Assembly (NCBI RefSeq): GCF_019038415.1
Contig: NZ_JAFKRG010000059.1
Location: 1 to 49,229, forward strand
Reading direction: 5' to 3'
DNA from: Synechococcus sp. CCY 9618
GTDB lineage: Bacteria > Cyanobacteriota > Cyanobacteriia > PCC-6307 > Cyanobiaceae
Length of the DNA: 49,229 nucleotides
Of the stretch, positions 24,161 through 36,315 are shown piece by piece (the stretch's first letter is position 1; each line of letters opens with the position of its first letter). A program made the position numbers and the translations under genes. The notes under the pieces are model-generated. The model was not told where the DNA came from, searched no databases, and saw nothing but the letters and a program-made list of their open reading frames with translations.

Positions 24161-27140
24161 CGCGCAGCAGTTCGCTGCGGCTGTAGGTGCGGCCGTCGCT
24201 CCCTCCGGGGCCCTCGCCCGGTCCCTCGCTCATCGGCGGCTGGCGTTTCTGGTCCCGCAGCCGGCGCAGCAGCGCCACCTGCAGGTAGCCCAGGGGGATG
24301 ATCGTGCGGTTGCGCAGGTCAACCGACAGCTGCAGGGCCGGGTCGCCGTCGAGCAGGCGGCTGTGGTTGCTGATGCGCAGCACCAGGGCATGGGTGAGGG
24401 TGAACTCGTGGGCGATGGCCGCGAAGATCTGCTCGAAGGCGTCCCGGTTCTGGGGGCGGCCCAGGGAGGTGACGTAGTGGCCCGCCAGTTCCAGATCGAC
24501 CTTGGAGAGCGTCATCTCCACCTTGGAGATCAGCATGCGGAAGAAGGGCCAGCGCTGATAGAGCAGCTGCAGCAGTTCCATCTGCTCGCCGTCGGCATCG
24601 AGCTCGGCCTGCAGGGCGGTGCCCACCCCGTACCAGCTGGGCAGCAGGAAGCGACTCTGGGTCCAGCCGAACACCCAGGGAATCGCCCGCAGGCTGGAGA
24701 GATCCTTGGCGCCGCTCTTGCGCCGGGCCGGCCGGCTGGAGATCTGCAGCTTGCTGATCTCCTCGATCGGCGTCACCTGCTGGAAGAAGGCCACCAGGTC
24801 GGGGTTGTCATGCACCAGGGCGCGGTAGTGGTCGCGGGAGCGGGCCGCCAGCCGTTCCATCAGCACGTTCCAGGTGGGGGTGTCGTCCACGGGGGTGCTC
24901 ACCATGCTGTTCTGCAGCACCGCGGTGGTGACGGTTTCGAGGTTGTAGAGGGCCAGTTCCGGCAGGGAGTACTTGGACGCCAGCACCTCCCCCTGTTCGG
25001 TGATCTTGATCCGTCCCTTGAGGGTGCCGCTGGGCTGGGCCAGGATCGCCTGGTAGGCCGGCCCACCGCCGCGACCCACCGATCCGCCGCGGCCGTGGAA
25101 GATGCGCAGGGCCACGCCGTGGCCATCGGCAAGCGACTGCAGGGCGATCTGGGCCCGGTGGATCTCCCAGTTGCTGGAGAGGAAGCCGGAATCCTTGTTG
25201 CTGTCGGAGTAGCCGAGCATCACCTCCTGGAGGGGCTGGTCGCCGTCGCTGTTGCTGATCAGCAGCTGGCGGTAGAAGGGATCGGCGAACAGGCGCTCCA
25301 TCACCGCAGGGGCCCCCTGGAGATCCTCCACCGTCTCGAACAGGGGGATCACCAGCAGCGCGGATTTCTGGGCCATGGGATCCACCAGCCCAGCCTCCTT
25401 GGCCAGCAGCACCACCTCCAGCAGGTCGGACACCGTGTGACTCATGGAGATCACATAGGTGCGGCAGATACGGCGACCGAACTCCTGCTGCAACCGCTGC
25501 AGCATCCTGAACACGGCGAAGGTCTCGGCGGTGGGGGCGCTCCAGCGGGCCGCCGGCGGCAGCAGGGGCCGACGGGTCTTGAGCTCGCCCAGCAGCCACT
25601 CCACCCGCTGCTCCTCGTTCATCTCGCCGTAGGGCACCGGCAGCAGCAGATAGCGGCTGAGTTCGTCGATGGCGTCGCTGTGGCGGGTGCTCTCCTGACG
25701 GATGTCGAGGCTGGCCAGGGAGAAGGCGAAGATGTGCACCTGGCTGAGCAGGTCCTGCAGGGCTTCGCAGCTCAGGCCGGTGGCATCCAGGCTCTCCTTG
25801 ACCAGCTCCAGGTCGGTGCGGAATTCCTCCACCGAGCCGTAGTGGAGCTCCTGGGGCGGGGCCGGGTCCATCAGGCTGGTCAGGCCGGCTTCGTTGCCGG
25901 AGGAACCGTCGCAGGGGGATTCCCAGCCCGCATCGGCCAGCTGCTGGTTGCGCAGCTGGGTGAGCCGCAGCCGCTCGAGGGTGTAGCTGAGCTTGAGGCG
26001 GTAGGGCTCGAGCCGGTAGCGGGCGGCCCGTTCCTCGTAGATCTCCGGGAAGCGCAGGCGATCCATCTCCAGCGACTCCAGCAGGGGGGCGCTCACCTGG
26101 CTCCACTGCATCGAGATGCTGAGCTGGTCGCGCAGGATCGAGACCGACTGGACATAGCGGGCCAGCATCAGCTGCCGCTGGAAGCAGGCGGTGCGCCAGG
26201 TCACATCCGGCGTCACCGAGGGGTTGCCGTCCCGGTCGGATCCCACCCAGGAGCCGAAGGTGCAGAAGGCGTCCCGGGGGGGCTGCACGTCGGGATAGCT
26301 GGCCGCCAGGGCGGCGCGGATGCGCTGGCGCAGCTGGGGCAGGGCATCGAAGAGCACCTGCTGGAAGTAATGCAGCGCGTAGTCGACCTCATCGATCACC
26401 GACGGCTTGAACTGGTGCAGCTCATCGGTGCGCCACCACAGGCGGATCTCCTCCTCCAGCTGCTGGCGCAGCCGGTCGTTGTCGTCCGGGTTGCCCTGGC
26501 CGTTCACCTGCAGCTTCTGGATCAGTGCCGCCACCCGCCGCTGCTTGTGGCGCACGGTGTGGCGCACGATCTCGGTGGGGTGGGCGGTGAACACCAGGCG
26601 GATGTCGAGTTCCCCCAGCAGGGTCTCCAGCTGACCGGGCGGCACGTTGAGGGCGCGCAGGCGCTCGAACAGCTGGCGGAACGTGGCGGGATCGCTCTGG
26701 CTCGCCAGGGCCGGCAGGAAGGGATCGTTGCTGGCGGGGGAGGGGGCCCGCTTGATGCTCTCCAGGTAGCTGTCCTCCTCGATGTGCTGTTCGAGAATGT
26801 TGACCAGCTGGAAGTAGAGCGAGAAGGCCCGGGCCGCGGCGATCCCCTCGGCCAGGTCCATGGCCCTGATCAGCGCAATGATGCCGTCGGTGTCGACAGC
26901 GGTGGAGGCCTCCGGATCGAGCCCCGGGGCGATCGGACCGCTCAGCTGCTTGAGCTTCAGCAGACGCTCCACCTGCTCCGGCGGGCATTCGCTGCGCAGC
27001 ACGGTCTGCCACAGGTCCTCGACCAGTTCCAGCCGTTCGGTCAGCAGCCGGATCACCCCGGGAGAAGCCTCGGCGGGAACGACCGGGGGCTCGATCAGGG
27101 ATGGCCGCATGGGGGCGCTCGGGGCAGTGGTGAGATTCAT
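24108..27140 (-). CDS. ppc: Phosphoenolpyruvate carboxylase
   Basis: 1010 residues from ATG 27140, normal for cyanobacteria. [19 protein letters not shown] carries the catalytic His, [16 protein letters not shown] the Lys that binds [23 protein letters not shown] the mobile loop, and the chain ends [10 protein letters not shown] as in all bacterial enzymes. It forms oxaloacetate from PEP and bicarbonate for anaplerosis. ATGA overlap with the gshA stop shows translational coupling. The N-terminal ~30 residues are variable. The Ser phosphorylation site of plant enzymes is absent, as is usual in bacteria. Confidence 0.97.
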   Translation of the reverse strand: MNLTTAPSAPMRPSLIEPPVVPAEASPGVIRLLTERLELVEDLWQTVLRSECPPEQVERLLKLKQLSGPIAPGLDPEASTAVDTDGIIALIRAMDLAEGIAAARAFSLYFQLVNILEQHIEEDSYLESIKRAPSPASNDPFLPALASQSDPATFRQLFERLRALNVPPGQLETLLGELDIRLVFTAHPTEIVRHTVRHKQRRVAALIQKLQVNGQGNPDDNDRLRQQLEEEIRLWWRTDELHQFKPSVIDEVDYALHYFQQVLFDALPQLRQRIRAALAASYPDVQPPRDAFCTFGSWVGSDRDGNPSVTPDVTWRTACFQRQLMLARYVQSVSILRDQLSISMQWSQVSAPLLESLEMDRLRFPEIYEERAARYRLEPYRLKLSYTLERLRLTQLRNQQLADAGWESPCDGSSGNEAGLTSLMDPAPPQELHYGSVEEFRTDLELVKESLDATGLSCEALQDLLSQVHIFAFSLASLDIRQESTRHSDAIDELSRYLLLPVPYGEMNEEQRVEWLLGELKTRRPLLPPAARWSAPTAETFAVFRMLQRLQQEFGRRICRTYVISMSHTVSDLLEVVLLAKEAGLVDPMAQKSALLVIPLFETVEDLQGAPAVMERLFADPFYRQLLISNSDGDQPLQEVMLGYSDSNKDSGFLSSNWEIHRAQIALQSLADGHGVALRIFHGRGGSVGRGGGPAYQAILAQPSGTLKGRIKITEQGEVLASKYSLPELALYNLETVTTAVLQNSMVSTPVDDTPTWNVLMERLAARSRDHYRALVHDNPDLVAFFQQVTPIEEISKLQISSRPARRKSGAKDLSSLRAIPWVFGWTQSRFLLPSWYGVGTALQAELDADGEQMELLQLLYQRWPFFRMLISKVEMTLSKVDLELAGHYVTSLGRPQNRDAFEQIFAAIAHEFTLTHALVLRISNHSRLLDGDPALQLSVDLRNRTIIPLGYLQVALLRRLRDQKRQPPMSEGPGEGPGGSDGRTYSRSELLRGALLTINGIAAGMRNTG

Positions 27141-28296
27141 GATCCTCCAGGAGCCTGGGCCGCTTCTGTCGCCAGCCATGCGTCCAGCGCCTTCTCCCGC
27201 TTCCCGAGAGCCGCGGCCTCGCTGCCGATGATGGCACCGATGCTTTCCCCGTGCCCATGGCGGGCGAGCCATCCCATGGCCTGGTTGCCCTGGGCGAGCA
27301 GTCCTTCCAGCGGGGCCAGCCAGCGCTGCAGTCCCAGTTCCGCCGCCAGCGGTGCCATCGCTTCCAGCTCGCAGGCGATCCAGTCGCGGGCCACGACCGG
27401 TTCGCCGCTGCGCCAGTGGACCAGGTTCGCCTTCAGACTCGACCGTGCCGCCGCCTGGTCATTGGCATCGGCGAGGGCCTCCAGCTCGGCAGCGTCGAGG
27501 CGGCTGGCCCGCAGCGGATCGTGGCCCGCAGGATCGCTGAGGAGCTGATGGAGCCGCAGTTCCGCGAAGGCGGTGACCGCCAGCAGCAGCAGCGGGTCGG
27601 CGATCAGATCGCAGATGCGGATCTCCAGGCGGTTGAGGCCATGGGGCCGGTCGTCACCGTTGGGCCTGACCGACGTCCACAGATGGCGCACGTTGCGCAT
27701 GGCCCCGGCGGCCAGCCGCTCCTCCATCCAGCGGATGTAGTGGGCGTGATCGCTGAACAGGGGAACCCGGGGCGGGGTGAGCGGAAACTGGATCCAGCGC
27801 TGGGAGTGGGCACCGGTGGCCACCCCGTCCAGGAAGGGGGAACTGGCGCTGAGGGCCAGCAGCAGGGCCGCCTCGCAGCGCAGCAGCCGCAGGCCCGCGA
27901 ACAGGGCGTCCATGGCCGTCAGGCCCAGGTTGATGTGGACGCTGGCGGTCACCACCCGGGTGCCGTAAGTGGCCTCGATGTAGCCGTGGTACGGGTTGGC
28001 CGGATCGGAGCGCTCAAAGCGGCGGCTGTCCCCCAGGCTCAGGGTGCTGCCCGGCAGCAGGGTGAGTCCGCGGGGCTGGAGCCAGCGGCGCAGGCGCCGG
28101 CGCGGCTCCAGCAGCAGCTCCAGCTGGGCGGCGTAGCCCGCCTCGGGCGGGGTGACGTACTCCAGGTTGCGGTGGTCCGGTTCGGTCATGAAATCGCTCA
28201 GGGCCGCGGCCACCTCGCCCGAGCAGCCCACCACCGTGCCGTCGGCCCGGCCGGTGTACATCTCCACTTCGAAGCCCTTCAGCAGCAACGGACCGC

Positions 28297-28300
<4 letters not shown>
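27137..28300 (-). CDS. gshA: Glutamate-cysteine ligase, cyanobacterial type
   Basis: 387 residues. [16 protein letters not shown] starts the glutamate site, [18 protein letters not shown] and [14 protein letters not shown] follow, and [15 protein letters not shown] and [14 protein letters not shown] are conserved in the cyanobacterial/proteobacterial group of glutamate-cysteine ligases. It makes gamma-glutamylcysteine, the first and limiting step of glutathione synthesis. It overlaps trpE upstream (ATGA at 28297-28300) and ppc downstream (ATGA at 27137-27140), so the three are translated in tandem. Confidence 0.93.
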
Positions 28301-29865
<1,565 letters not shown>

Positions 29866-29879
29866 GGCGACAGGCAGGC

Positions 29880-29904
29880 AAAAAAAACGGGGCTCTCGGC
29901 CCCG
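29880..29904 (-). terminator. Rho-independent terminator after psaD
   Basis: On the minus strand CGGGGC, loop CGAGA, GCCCCG form a six-base-pair stem followed by eight T. It ends psaD transcription 26 bases after the stop and separates psaD from trpE. Confidence 0.85.
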
Positions 29905-29930
29905 CCGTTATAAGTGCTGGCCGGTGGGGC

Positions 29931-30362
29931 TCAGGCTTCGAAGGTCTCCTTGCCGCTGAACTTGAGGCTGGCGGGGTTGGGGTTGGCACCGATGCTGCGG
30001 GCCACGTGGCCGACCATCTCCCTGCCTTCGTTGACCTTCTCGGGGAAGACGCCGTCCTTGGGATGGAGGTACTCGGTGTCGCCGCCGGGGTAGATCCGGT
30101 AGATCTTGTAGTCCTCGATCCGGGGCTTGAACTTGGTGCGCAGCTGGGTGCCCAGGGCCAGGCACTGCTCCTTGCGGGCGAAATACATGAGGTTGTCGCC
30201 CTCGTGCATCTCGGCGGCACCGCCGGTGGGGAGTTCGAACACCTGGGCCTTGGAGCTGCTCCAGGTGATGGCGTACTTCTCCTCGGTTTCGGCGGAATTC
30301 AGCAAGCCACCGGTGCTGCCGATGGACTTCGGAAGTTGACCGTGGAGGGCCGTTTCGGGCAT
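29931..30362 (-). CDS. psaD: Photosystem I reaction centre subunit II
   Basis: 143 residues, full length. [20 protein letters not shown] starts the conserved core, and [35 protein letters not shown] and [19 protein letters not shown] follow as in all PsaD proteins. It sits on the stromal/cytoplasmic side of photosystem I and provides the docking site for ferredoxin. A strong terminator follows directly, so it is likely a single-gene unit. The upstream gap to the histidine kinase gene (108 bases) holds the promoter; CTAGCTT about 40 bases before the ATG is a possible -10. Confidence 0.98.
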   Translation of the reverse strand: MPETALHGQLPKSIGSTGGLLNSAETEEKYAITWSSSKAQVFELPTGGAAEMHEGDNLMYFARKEQCLALGTQLRTKFKPRIEDYKIYRIYPGGDTEYLHPKDGVFPEKVNEGREMVGHVARSIGANPNPASLKFSGKETFEA

Positions 30363-30470
30363 GGCTCGCAGACCGTTTCAGCGGGAAGCTAGCACCGTGT
30401 TTTTGGCCATTCCGGGGTCTCCAGCGGAGTCTTCACACCCGTCAACAAACCCCCCCCACGCCCCTCGGCC

Positions 30471-31877
30471 TCAGCCGCTGCGTTCCGCGGCCGGGAAGAA
30501 GACCGTCAGGTTGCTGCCGCCCCGTTCCGTGAGCCGGCCTCCCAGGCGGTGAAAGAGGCGCTGGGTGGCCTGGCGGCTGAGCTGCAGGCTGCCGGTCTCG
30601 GGGTTCCAGCTGAGCACCGGTCCCACCGGGGTGGGAACGGCGGCGGCCAGGTCGTCGGCCACGCGGCTGTCGGGGTCGTCGCTGCTGAGCTGCAGTTTCA
30701 GCCGCGACCCTGCCGGCAGCAGCCGCAGCCGCACCTGGCTGCCGCTGGGCAGGCTGCGGCTGAAGCGGTCCATCAGACCCCCCAGCATGGTCTCCAGCTG
30801 GCTGGGGTCGCTCATCACCGGTGGCAGGTCGTCGGCGATCTCCATCAGCAGCTTCAGGTCCCGCCGGCCCAGCTGGCGCTGCCAGAGATCCTCCAGCTGG
30901 TGGAGCAGCCGGCTCAGATCCGTCCGGGCCAGTTCGCTTTCGCTCAGGGGCTGGCCGCTGCCGGGCTGCCGCTGCAGCTCCGCCGCCAGGAAGATCAGCC
31001 CGAAGCGGTCGATCTGTTCGCTGCACTCCCCGTCGATCTGCTCCAGCCGCTGGCGCACCACCGCCGGGAGGTCGGTGCGGCGCAGCAGGGAGCGGATCAG
31101 GGTGCGGATCGTGGCCAGGGGCGTGCGCACCTCATGGGTGAGGGCCTCCAGCAGGGCCAGTTCACTGCTCACCGCATCGTGGCTCTCGGCGGCCCGCTTC
31201 TCTCCGTGCACCAGGGGCTGCAGGGTGACGCTGGGGGCCATGGCGGCCAGCCGCTGGGCCAGCAGGGGCCAGAACCGGGTGCCCAGGTCCGGATCGTTGC
31301 TGAGCGGGCCCAGCAGCTGCAGCCGGCGTCGCAGCCCCAGGCTCGCGGCCGGATCGTCCTGGGCCAGGCGGCGATCGAGCATTTCCAGGGCCGCCGAGAG
31401 GATGGGGGCCTCGAACCGCACCACCAGCCGCCGTCCCTGGGGGGGGCCGTCGAGGGCCATCGCCACCTGCAGCACAGGGGTGATCAGCACCAGCAGGGGG
31501 TCGGTGCCATCGTCGTCCCGCAGGCTGAGGCGCCGGAAGCCCCCGGGCCGTCCCGCCGTTCCAGGGGGGGCGGGGCCGGGTGGACCGGGCAGGGGGGGCA
31601 TCCCGGGCAGCAAGGGCAGGCCCGCAGGCATCAGGTTGCCCACCTCGGCCGGCGTCCAGACCCAGCCGTCAAGCCACTCCAGCAGAGAGGGTTCGTAGAG
31701 GGCGGGCAGGGGAGCCGCCAGCCACACCCCCGGCTGGGGCGGGACGGCACCGAGGAGATCGTCCTGGATGATGGCCAGGGCGGCCCACCACAGGCGCCGC
31801 ACGCTGTCCTCATCCCCCCTGCCGGCCGGCGCACCCTCGGCCAGCAGCCGGCGCAGCCCCTCCAGACTCACCACCAT
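30471..31877 (-). CDS. Histidine kinase-like protein with degenerate ATP-binding domain
   Basis: 468 residues from ATG 31877. Residues ~1-240 form an uncharacterised sensor part with a Pro/Gly-rich segment. LLEALTHEVRTPLATIRTLI (near 275) is a normal H-box with the phospho-His. The ATPase half is eroded: the N-box position reads LETMLGGLMDRFSRSLP without the Asn, G1 reads SSDDPDSR instead of DxGxG, and G2 has no GxGxG before RLFHRLGGRLTERGGSN. Autophosphorylation may be lost or done by a partner. Its start overlaps the rodA stop by ten bases (ATGGTGGTGA), so it is coupled to a cell-wall gene. Confidence 0.8.
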   Translation of the reverse strand: MVVSLEGLRRLLAEGAPAGRGDEDSVRRLWWAALAIIQDDLLGAVPPQPGVWLAAPLPALYEPSLLEWLDGWVWTPAEVGNLMPAGLPLLPGMPPLPGPPGPAPPGTAGRPGGFRRLSLRDDDGTDPLLVLITPVLQVAMALDGPPQGRRLVVRFEAPILSAALEMLDRRLAQDDPAASLGLRRRLQLLGPLSNDPDLGTRFWPLLAQRLAAMAPSVTLQPLVHGEKRAAESHDAVSSELALLEALTHEVRTPLATIRTLIRSLLRRTDLPAVVRQRLEQIDGECSEQIDRFGLIFLAAELQRQPGSGQPLSESELARTDLSRLLHQLEDLWQRQLGRRDLKLLMEIADDLPPVMSDPSQLETMLGGLMDRFSRSLPSGSQVRLRLLPAGSRLKLQLSSDDPDSRVADDLAAAVPTPVGPVLSWNPETGSLQLSRQATQRLFHRLGGRLTERGGSNLTVFFPAAERSG

Positions 31878-33136
31878 TTGCGCAGGCTGCGGCTGCGCCG
31901 GGCTACCGAGGCGCAGAGACCGATGCTGATGCAGTTGACGAGCATGGCGGAGCGGCCGTAACTGAGCCATGGCAGCGGAATCCCCGTCACCGGCCCCAGG
32001 CCGATGGTCATGAAGATGTTGACCACCACGGCGAACATCAGCATGGCGCCGATGCCCACCACCAGCAGCGACTCCACGTCGGTGGCCGCATTGCTGGCGA
32101 TCTGCAGCAGCCGCCACACCAGCAGGGCAAAGCCCAGCACCACCAGCACCGAGCCCACGTAGCCCGTCTCCTCGCCCAAAGCGCTGAAGATGAAATCGGT
32201 GTGCTGCTCCGGAATGAAGCGCAGACGGGTGAGGGAGCCGTGCATCAGGCCCGTGCCCCAGAGGCCGCCCGAACCGATGCCCACCTTGCTCTGAAGCAGG
32301 TGATACCCCCCACCCAGGGGGTCCTTGGAGGGATCGAGGAAGAGCACCAGCCGGTCGCGCTGGTAGTCCTTGAGGCCGTGCATCCACAGCAGCGGGGTGA
32401 CCACCGCGAAGCCGCTCTCGACGGCGAGCACCACCACCAGGGCGATGCGTTTCCAGGGAAGGGAGCTCCAGGCCAGCCAGCCCATCAGGGGGATCCAGAC
32501 CAGCAGGCCCCAGGGCAGAACCCCCGCCACGATGGAGGTGATCACCGGGGAGAGCAGCAGCACCAGCCAGGCCAGGGGCATGCCGGCCCAGTACAGCATC
32601 ACCAGCAGCACGGCTCCGAACACCAGGGAGGTGCCCAGATCCGGCTGGATGAACACCAGAGCCCAGGGGGGCAGGATCAGCAGGATCGGGCGGACCAGGT
32701 CCACGGGCCGCTCCACCGGATAGCGGGAGAGAATCCCCGCCAGCAGGAGCACTGCGGCGAGCTTGGCGAATTCCGACGGCTGCACGTGGAAGCCGGCGAA
32801 GCTGATCCAGCGCTGGGCTCCGAGGGCGGAGGTGCCCACCACGCGCACGGCGATCAGACTGGCCATGGTGGCCAAATAGATCGGCCACTGGAAGCGTCGC
32901 AGCTGGTCCATGGGCAGCCGGGCCAGCAGCAGGCCGATGGCGAAGCCCACACCACCGGTGATCCAGTGCTGGTACCAGTCGGCATAGTCGGCCTGGCGCT
33001 GGGTGCTGGCGATCAGCACCCCGGCCAGCAGAGTCATGGCGATAGGGATGCCCCAGAGCACCGGGTCGAAGCCCAGGCCGCGCCGCTTGGTCCCCTTGGC
33101 GGCGAAGCCGGCTCGCCGAGGGCTGAGGACCGCCAT
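31868..33136 (-). CDS. rodA: Rod-shape-determining peptidoglycan polymerase RodA
   Basis: 422 residues with about ten membrane helices. LGAQRWISFAGFHVQPSEFA is the conserved glycan-binding loop, LVFIQPDLGTSLVFGAV and DRLVLFLDPSKDPLGGGYHL follow, and FIPEQHTDFIFSALGEETG plus GIPLPWLSYGRSAML complete the SEDS signature. RodA polymerises lipid II for side-wall growth with a class B penicillin-binding protein, not encoded here. A soluble N-terminal tail (MAVLSPRRAGFAAKGTKRRG) precedes helix 1. It starts 4 bases after mrp and overlaps the kinase gene. Confidence 0.95.
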   Translation of the reverse strand: MAVLSPRRAGFAAKGTKRRGLGFDPVLWGIPIAMTLLAGVLIASTQRQADYADWYQHWITGGVGFAIGLLLARLPMDQLRRFQWPIYLATMASLIAVRVVGTSALGAQRWISFAGFHVQPSEFAKLAAVLLLAGILSRYPVERPVDLVRPILLILPPWALVFIQPDLGTSLVFGAVLLVMLYWAGMPLAWLVLLLSPVITSIVAGVLPWGLLVWIPLMGWLAWSSLPWKRIALVVVLAVESGFAVVTPLLWMHGLKDYQRDRLVLFLDPSKDPLGGGYHLLQSKVGIGSGGLWGTGLMHGSLTRLRFIPEQHTDFIFSALGEETGYVGSVLVVLGFALLVWRLLQIASNAATDVESLLVVGIGAMLMFAVVVNIFMTIGLGPVTGIPLPWLSYGRSAMLVNCISIGLCASVARRSRSLRKWW

Positions 33137-33140
33137 CGCG

Positions 33141-34247
33141 TCAGGCGAGGGCCGGGCTGAGGGCGCAGCTGGCGATCAGCTGGCCGCTGAGCTCGGTGAA
33201 GGCACGGCCGCTGGCCGAACGCGGGGCGGCCAGCACCACCGGCAGGCCATTCTCGCCCCCTTCCAGAACGGGCATCTCCATCGGCAGCTGGGCCAGCAGG
33301 GGCACCCCCGCCTCATCGGCCAGCATCCGGCCGCCCCCGCTGCCGAAGAGGGCGTAACGGCGATCAGGCAGGTCGGGGGGGATGAAGGCGGTCATGTTCT
33401 CCACCACCCCAAGCACCGGCACGCCCATCTGCAGGAACATGGCCAGGCCGCGGCGGGCATCCTGCAGGGACACCTGCTGGGGCGTGGTGACGATGATGAC
33501 CCCGGCCATGGGCACGGCCTGGGCGAGGGTGAGCTGGGCATCGCCGGTGCCGGGGGGCAGGTCCACCACCAGCACGTCGCGCTCGCCCCAGTTCACCTGA
33601 TACAGAAACTGGCGGATGATGCCGTTGAGCATGGGGCCCCGCCAGACGACCGGCTGGTTCTCCTGGATCAGCAGGCCCATGGACACCATGGCGATGCCGC
33701 AGCTCTCGATCGGCTCGAGCACCTGCTCGCTGCCGCTGCCGCGCACCTCCGGACTGCGATCGGCCACCCCGAGCATGGTCGGGGCGTTGGGGCCGTAGAT
33801 GTCGGCATCCAGCAGGCCCACGCGCAGGCCCGCAGCGGCCAGGCCGCAGGCCAGGTTCACCGCAACCGTGCTCTTGCCCACGCCCCCCTTGCCGCTGCTG
33901 ACGGCGATGACCTGGCGCACACCGGGAATCCCCTGCCGTTCGGGCAGCTGCCCGCCGCCGGTCCCGTGGCCGGCGGCGCCGATGGGCCCCGACGAGGGGG
34001 CGGCGGCGGGCTGGGCCAGTTCGATCTGCACGTCATCGATCCCTTCGAGGGCCAGCAGGGAGTCGCGGGCTTCGGCGGCGATGCGCTCCCTCTGGCTGGC
34101 CGCGAAGCCGGGCAGAGCCAGCCGGAACACGGCCCGCTGCCCCTGCTGCCGCAGGTCGGTGATCCAGCCCAGCTCCAGCAGGCCGCGGCCGCTGCCGGCG
34201 TCGCGGAGCGGCTGCAGGGCCTGCTGGAGAAGGTCGGCACTGGCCAT
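33141..34247 (-). CDS. mrp: Mrp/NBP35-family iron-sulfur carrier ATPase
   Basis: 368 residues. An N-terminal DUF59-like domain (LLELGWITDLRQQGQRAVFR) is joined by a Gly/Pro linker to a deviant Walker A ATPase: VSSGKGGVGKSTVAVNLACG, LLDADIYGPNAPTMLG and VVDLPPGTGDAQLTLAQ. Family members carry 4Fe-4S clusters for delivery to target proteins. The C-terminal CxxC used by many relatives is replaced by RRYALFGSGGG, as in cyanobacterial homologues, so cluster binding must use other ligands. First gene of mrp-rodA-kinase, divergent from hemF. Confidence 0.95.
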   Translation of the reverse strand: MASADLLQQALQPLRDAGSGRGLLELGWITDLRQQGQRAVFRLALPGFAASQRERIAAEARDSLLALEGIDDVQIELAQPAAAPSSGPIGAAGHGTGGGQLPERQGIPGVRQVIAVSSGKGGVGKSTVAVNLACGLAAAGLRVGLLDADIYGPNAPTMLGVADRSPEVRGSGSEQVLEPIESCGIAMVSMGLLIQENQPVVWRGPMLNGIIRQFLYQVNWGERDVLVVDLPPGTGDAQLTLAQAVPMAGVIIVTTPQQVSLQDARRGLAMFLQMGVPVLGVVENMTAFIPPDLPDRRYALFGSGGGRMLADEAGVPLLAQLPMEMPVLEGGENGLPVVLAAPRSASGRAFTELSGQLIASCALSPALA

Positions 34248-34429
34248 TCGGCGGCGGCGAAGTCGGTACGAATGGCGATCCTAGGGGGGGCGTCCCAGAC
34301 CAGTCGGGACCCTGGCGACCCACGGCGGCAGCCGCGGCGGCCCGTGACAGAGGCTCTCGAACCCTTGTGAGCCGCCCCCGCGGGCTGAAATGGTGAGCCG
34401 ATGTTCCGCGTCCATCGCGCCGCCGTTCC

Positions 34430-35455
34430 ATGCAGATGCCACCCGCCGATTCCCGCAGCAGGGCCAGGGCCCTGCTGATGGGCCTGCAGGATTCGATCTG
34501 CGCCGGCCTGCAGGACCTCGATGGGGAGGGGCGCTTCGAGGAGCAGAGCTGGGAGCGGCCGGAGGGCGGTGGCGGTCGTTCCCGGGTGATGAAGGAGGGC
34601 CGGGTCTTCGAGCAGGGGGGCGTCAATTTCTCCGAGGTGGAGGGCGAGCGCCTGCCGCCTTCGATCCTCGGCCAGCGCCCCGAGGCGGAGGGCCACCGCT
34701 GGTTCGCCACCGGCACCTCGATGGTGCTGCACCCCCGCAATCCCTATGTGCCCACCGTCCACCTCAACTACCGCTATTTCGAGGCCGGCCCGGTGTGGTG
34801 GTTCGGCGGCGGAGCCGACCTCACTCCCTACTACCCCTTTCTGGAGGACGCCCGCCATTTCCATCGCACCCTCAAGGGAGCCTGCGATGGGGTGGATCCC
34901 TCCTATTACAAGGTGTTCAAGCCCTGGTGCGATGAATACTTCTTCCTGAAGCACCGGGATGAGACCCGGGGCGTGGGCGGCATCTTCTACGACTACCAGG
35001 ACCCCGGTGGGGTGCTCTACAAGGGCGGCGATCCGGAGGGTCCGGCGGCCACCGTCAGCGCCGCCATCGGCCCGGTGCTGCACGACTGGGAGCAGTTGTT
35101 CGCCCTGGCTTCCGCTTGCGGCCATGCCTTCCTGCCCAGCTATGGGCCGATCGTGGAACGCCGCCACGGCCTGCCCTGGGGGGAGGTGGAGCGCCAGTTC
35201 CAGCTCTACCGCCGCGGACGCTATGTGGAATTCAATCTGGTGTTCGACCGGGGCACGATCTTCGGTCTCCAGACCAACGGCCGCACCGAATCGATCCTGA
35301 TGTCGCTGCCGCCCCTGGTGCGCTGGGAGTATGGCTACACGGCGGCACCCGGCAGCCGGGAGGCCCTGCTCACCGACCTGTTCACTCGCCCTCAGAACTG
35401 GCTTGAAGACCCCTCGCTGGAGGAGCGCTGCCGACCCCACCAGGCGGTGGGCTGA
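34430..35455 (+). CDS. hemF: Oxygen-dependent coproporphyrinogen III oxidase
   Basis: 341 residues. [53 protein letters not shown] and [15 protein letters not shown] are the HemF hallmarks; [20 protein letters not shown] and [12 protein letters not shown] end the domain. It performs two oxidative decarboxylations to protoporphyrinogen IX for haem, chlorophyll and bilins. Start ATG 34430, 182 bases from the divergent mrp start. The last 74 bases overlap the convergent amidase gene. Confidence 0.97.
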   Translation: MQMPPADSRSRARALLMGLQDSICAGLQDLDGEGRFEEQSWERPEGGGGRSRVMKEGRVFEQGGVNFSEVEGERLPPSILGQRPEAEGHRWFATGTSMVLHPRNPYVPTVHLNYRYFEAGPVWWFGGGADLTPYYPFLEDARHFHRTLKGACDGVDPSYYKVFKPWCDEYFFLKHRDETRGVGGIFYDYQDPGGVLYKGGDPEGPAATVSAAIGPVLHDWEQLFALASACGHAFLPSYGPIVERRHGLPWGEVERQFQLYRRGRYVEFNLVFDRGTIFGLQTNGRTESILMSLPPLVRWEYGYTAAPGSREALLTDLFTRPQNWLEDPSLEERCRPHQAVG

Positions 35456-36311
35456 GCGGCGGGGCCTCCGCGGTGGACTCGGTGGTGGTCTCGGTGGTGG
35501 CCGTCGTGGCGGGCTGCGCTCCGTTGCGGCCCAGGCCGAGCTCCAGGGCGCCCACGATCCGGGTGGCGATGTGCTGCAGGGTGGCGGCGCGGGTGGAGGG
35601 GTTGCGCAGGGCGCGCTCCAGGGTGCCCTCCAGCTTGCCCACCTCCAGCAGGGCGATGCCGCGCCGGGGCCCGCCCAGGCCATCGCGGAACCCCATCGGA
35701 TAGCCGCCGAATTCCTCGGCCAGGCTCTCGTCGAGGCGGCTGAAGGGCCGGTGCAGCGGCGGGATCAGCCCTGATCCGATTCCGGTGGGCCCCCAGGCAT
35801 CGAAGTGGATCTCGAGGGCGTAACCGCCCGCGGCGGCATGGAGGCGACCCACGCTCCAGTTGGTGCTCGGATGGTTGCCGTCGGCGATGCTGCGGAGGGG
35901 GGGCCGGTAGTAGCTGATCGGCAGCCCCCGCTGCTGGCCCAGGGCCACCACCAGCTCGGCGACGGCCATGTTCCAGTAGAGCTCGTCACTGATGCCCGGG
36001 AGCATCGGCGCCCCGCCGGCGGCCACGGTGGCGCCGCTGGTCCCCGAACCGCCGATGCCCTGGGAGTCGGCATGGCCGGCCAGCACCAGGATCGGAGTGT
36101 CGGGGGCGATGGGGCGGGTGCCGATCCAGTCCCGGGGCAGGCGGCTGCGGGGACCGGTGATCGGATCGACTGCGGGCCGGCGCAGGGTCGGGGTGGGGGA
36201 TGTTGCCATGGCTCCAGCGGCCTCGACGCTGTGGGCCGCCGGAGCCAGTGGGCCCAGGCTGCCGATCAGGACGGCAGGGCCCAGCAGCCGGGCCGCGAAA
36301 CGGGAGGGCAT
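35382..36311 (-). CDS. Exported N-acetylmuramoyl-L-alanine amidase-like protein
   Basis: 309 residues from ATG 36311, four bases after the preceding gene. [20 protein letters not shown] with PAAHSVEA is a signal peptide. The mature part has [17 protein letters not shown] (first His), [20 protein letters not shown] (second His) and [18 protein letters not shown] where amidase_3 enzymes carry the catalytic Glu. The match is distant but in order, so peptidoglycan amidase is the best guess. A Thr/Ala/Pro-rich low-complexity tail of ~50 residues ends the protein, and its coding part overlaps hemF by 74 bases. Confidence 0.65.
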   Translation of the reverse strand: MPSRFAARLLGPAVLIGSLGPLAPAAHSVEAAGAMATSPTPTLRRPAVDPITGPRSRLPRDWIGTRPIAPDTPILVLAGHADSQGIGGSGTSGATVAAGGAPMLPGISDELYWNMAVAELVVALGQQRGLPISYYRPPLRSIADGNHPSTNWSVGRLHAAAGGYALEIHFDAWGPTGIGSGLIPPLHRPFSRLDESLAEEFGGYPMGFRDGLGGPRRGIALLEVGKLEGTLERALRNPSTRAATLQHIATRIVGALELGLGRNGAQPATTATTETTTESTAEAPPLSPPPGGVGSAPPARGLQASSEGE

Positions 36312-36315
36312 GGGT

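Noticed and set aside
24363-27548. 1061-residue plus-strand frame opposite ppc
   Set aside because: High-GC antisense shadow rich in Gly, His, Gln and Arg; ppc on the other strand has all catalytic motifs.
30471-32888. 805-residue histidine kinase
   Set aside because: The N-terminal part is rodA in another frame; ATG 31877 overlapping the rodA stop is the natural start.
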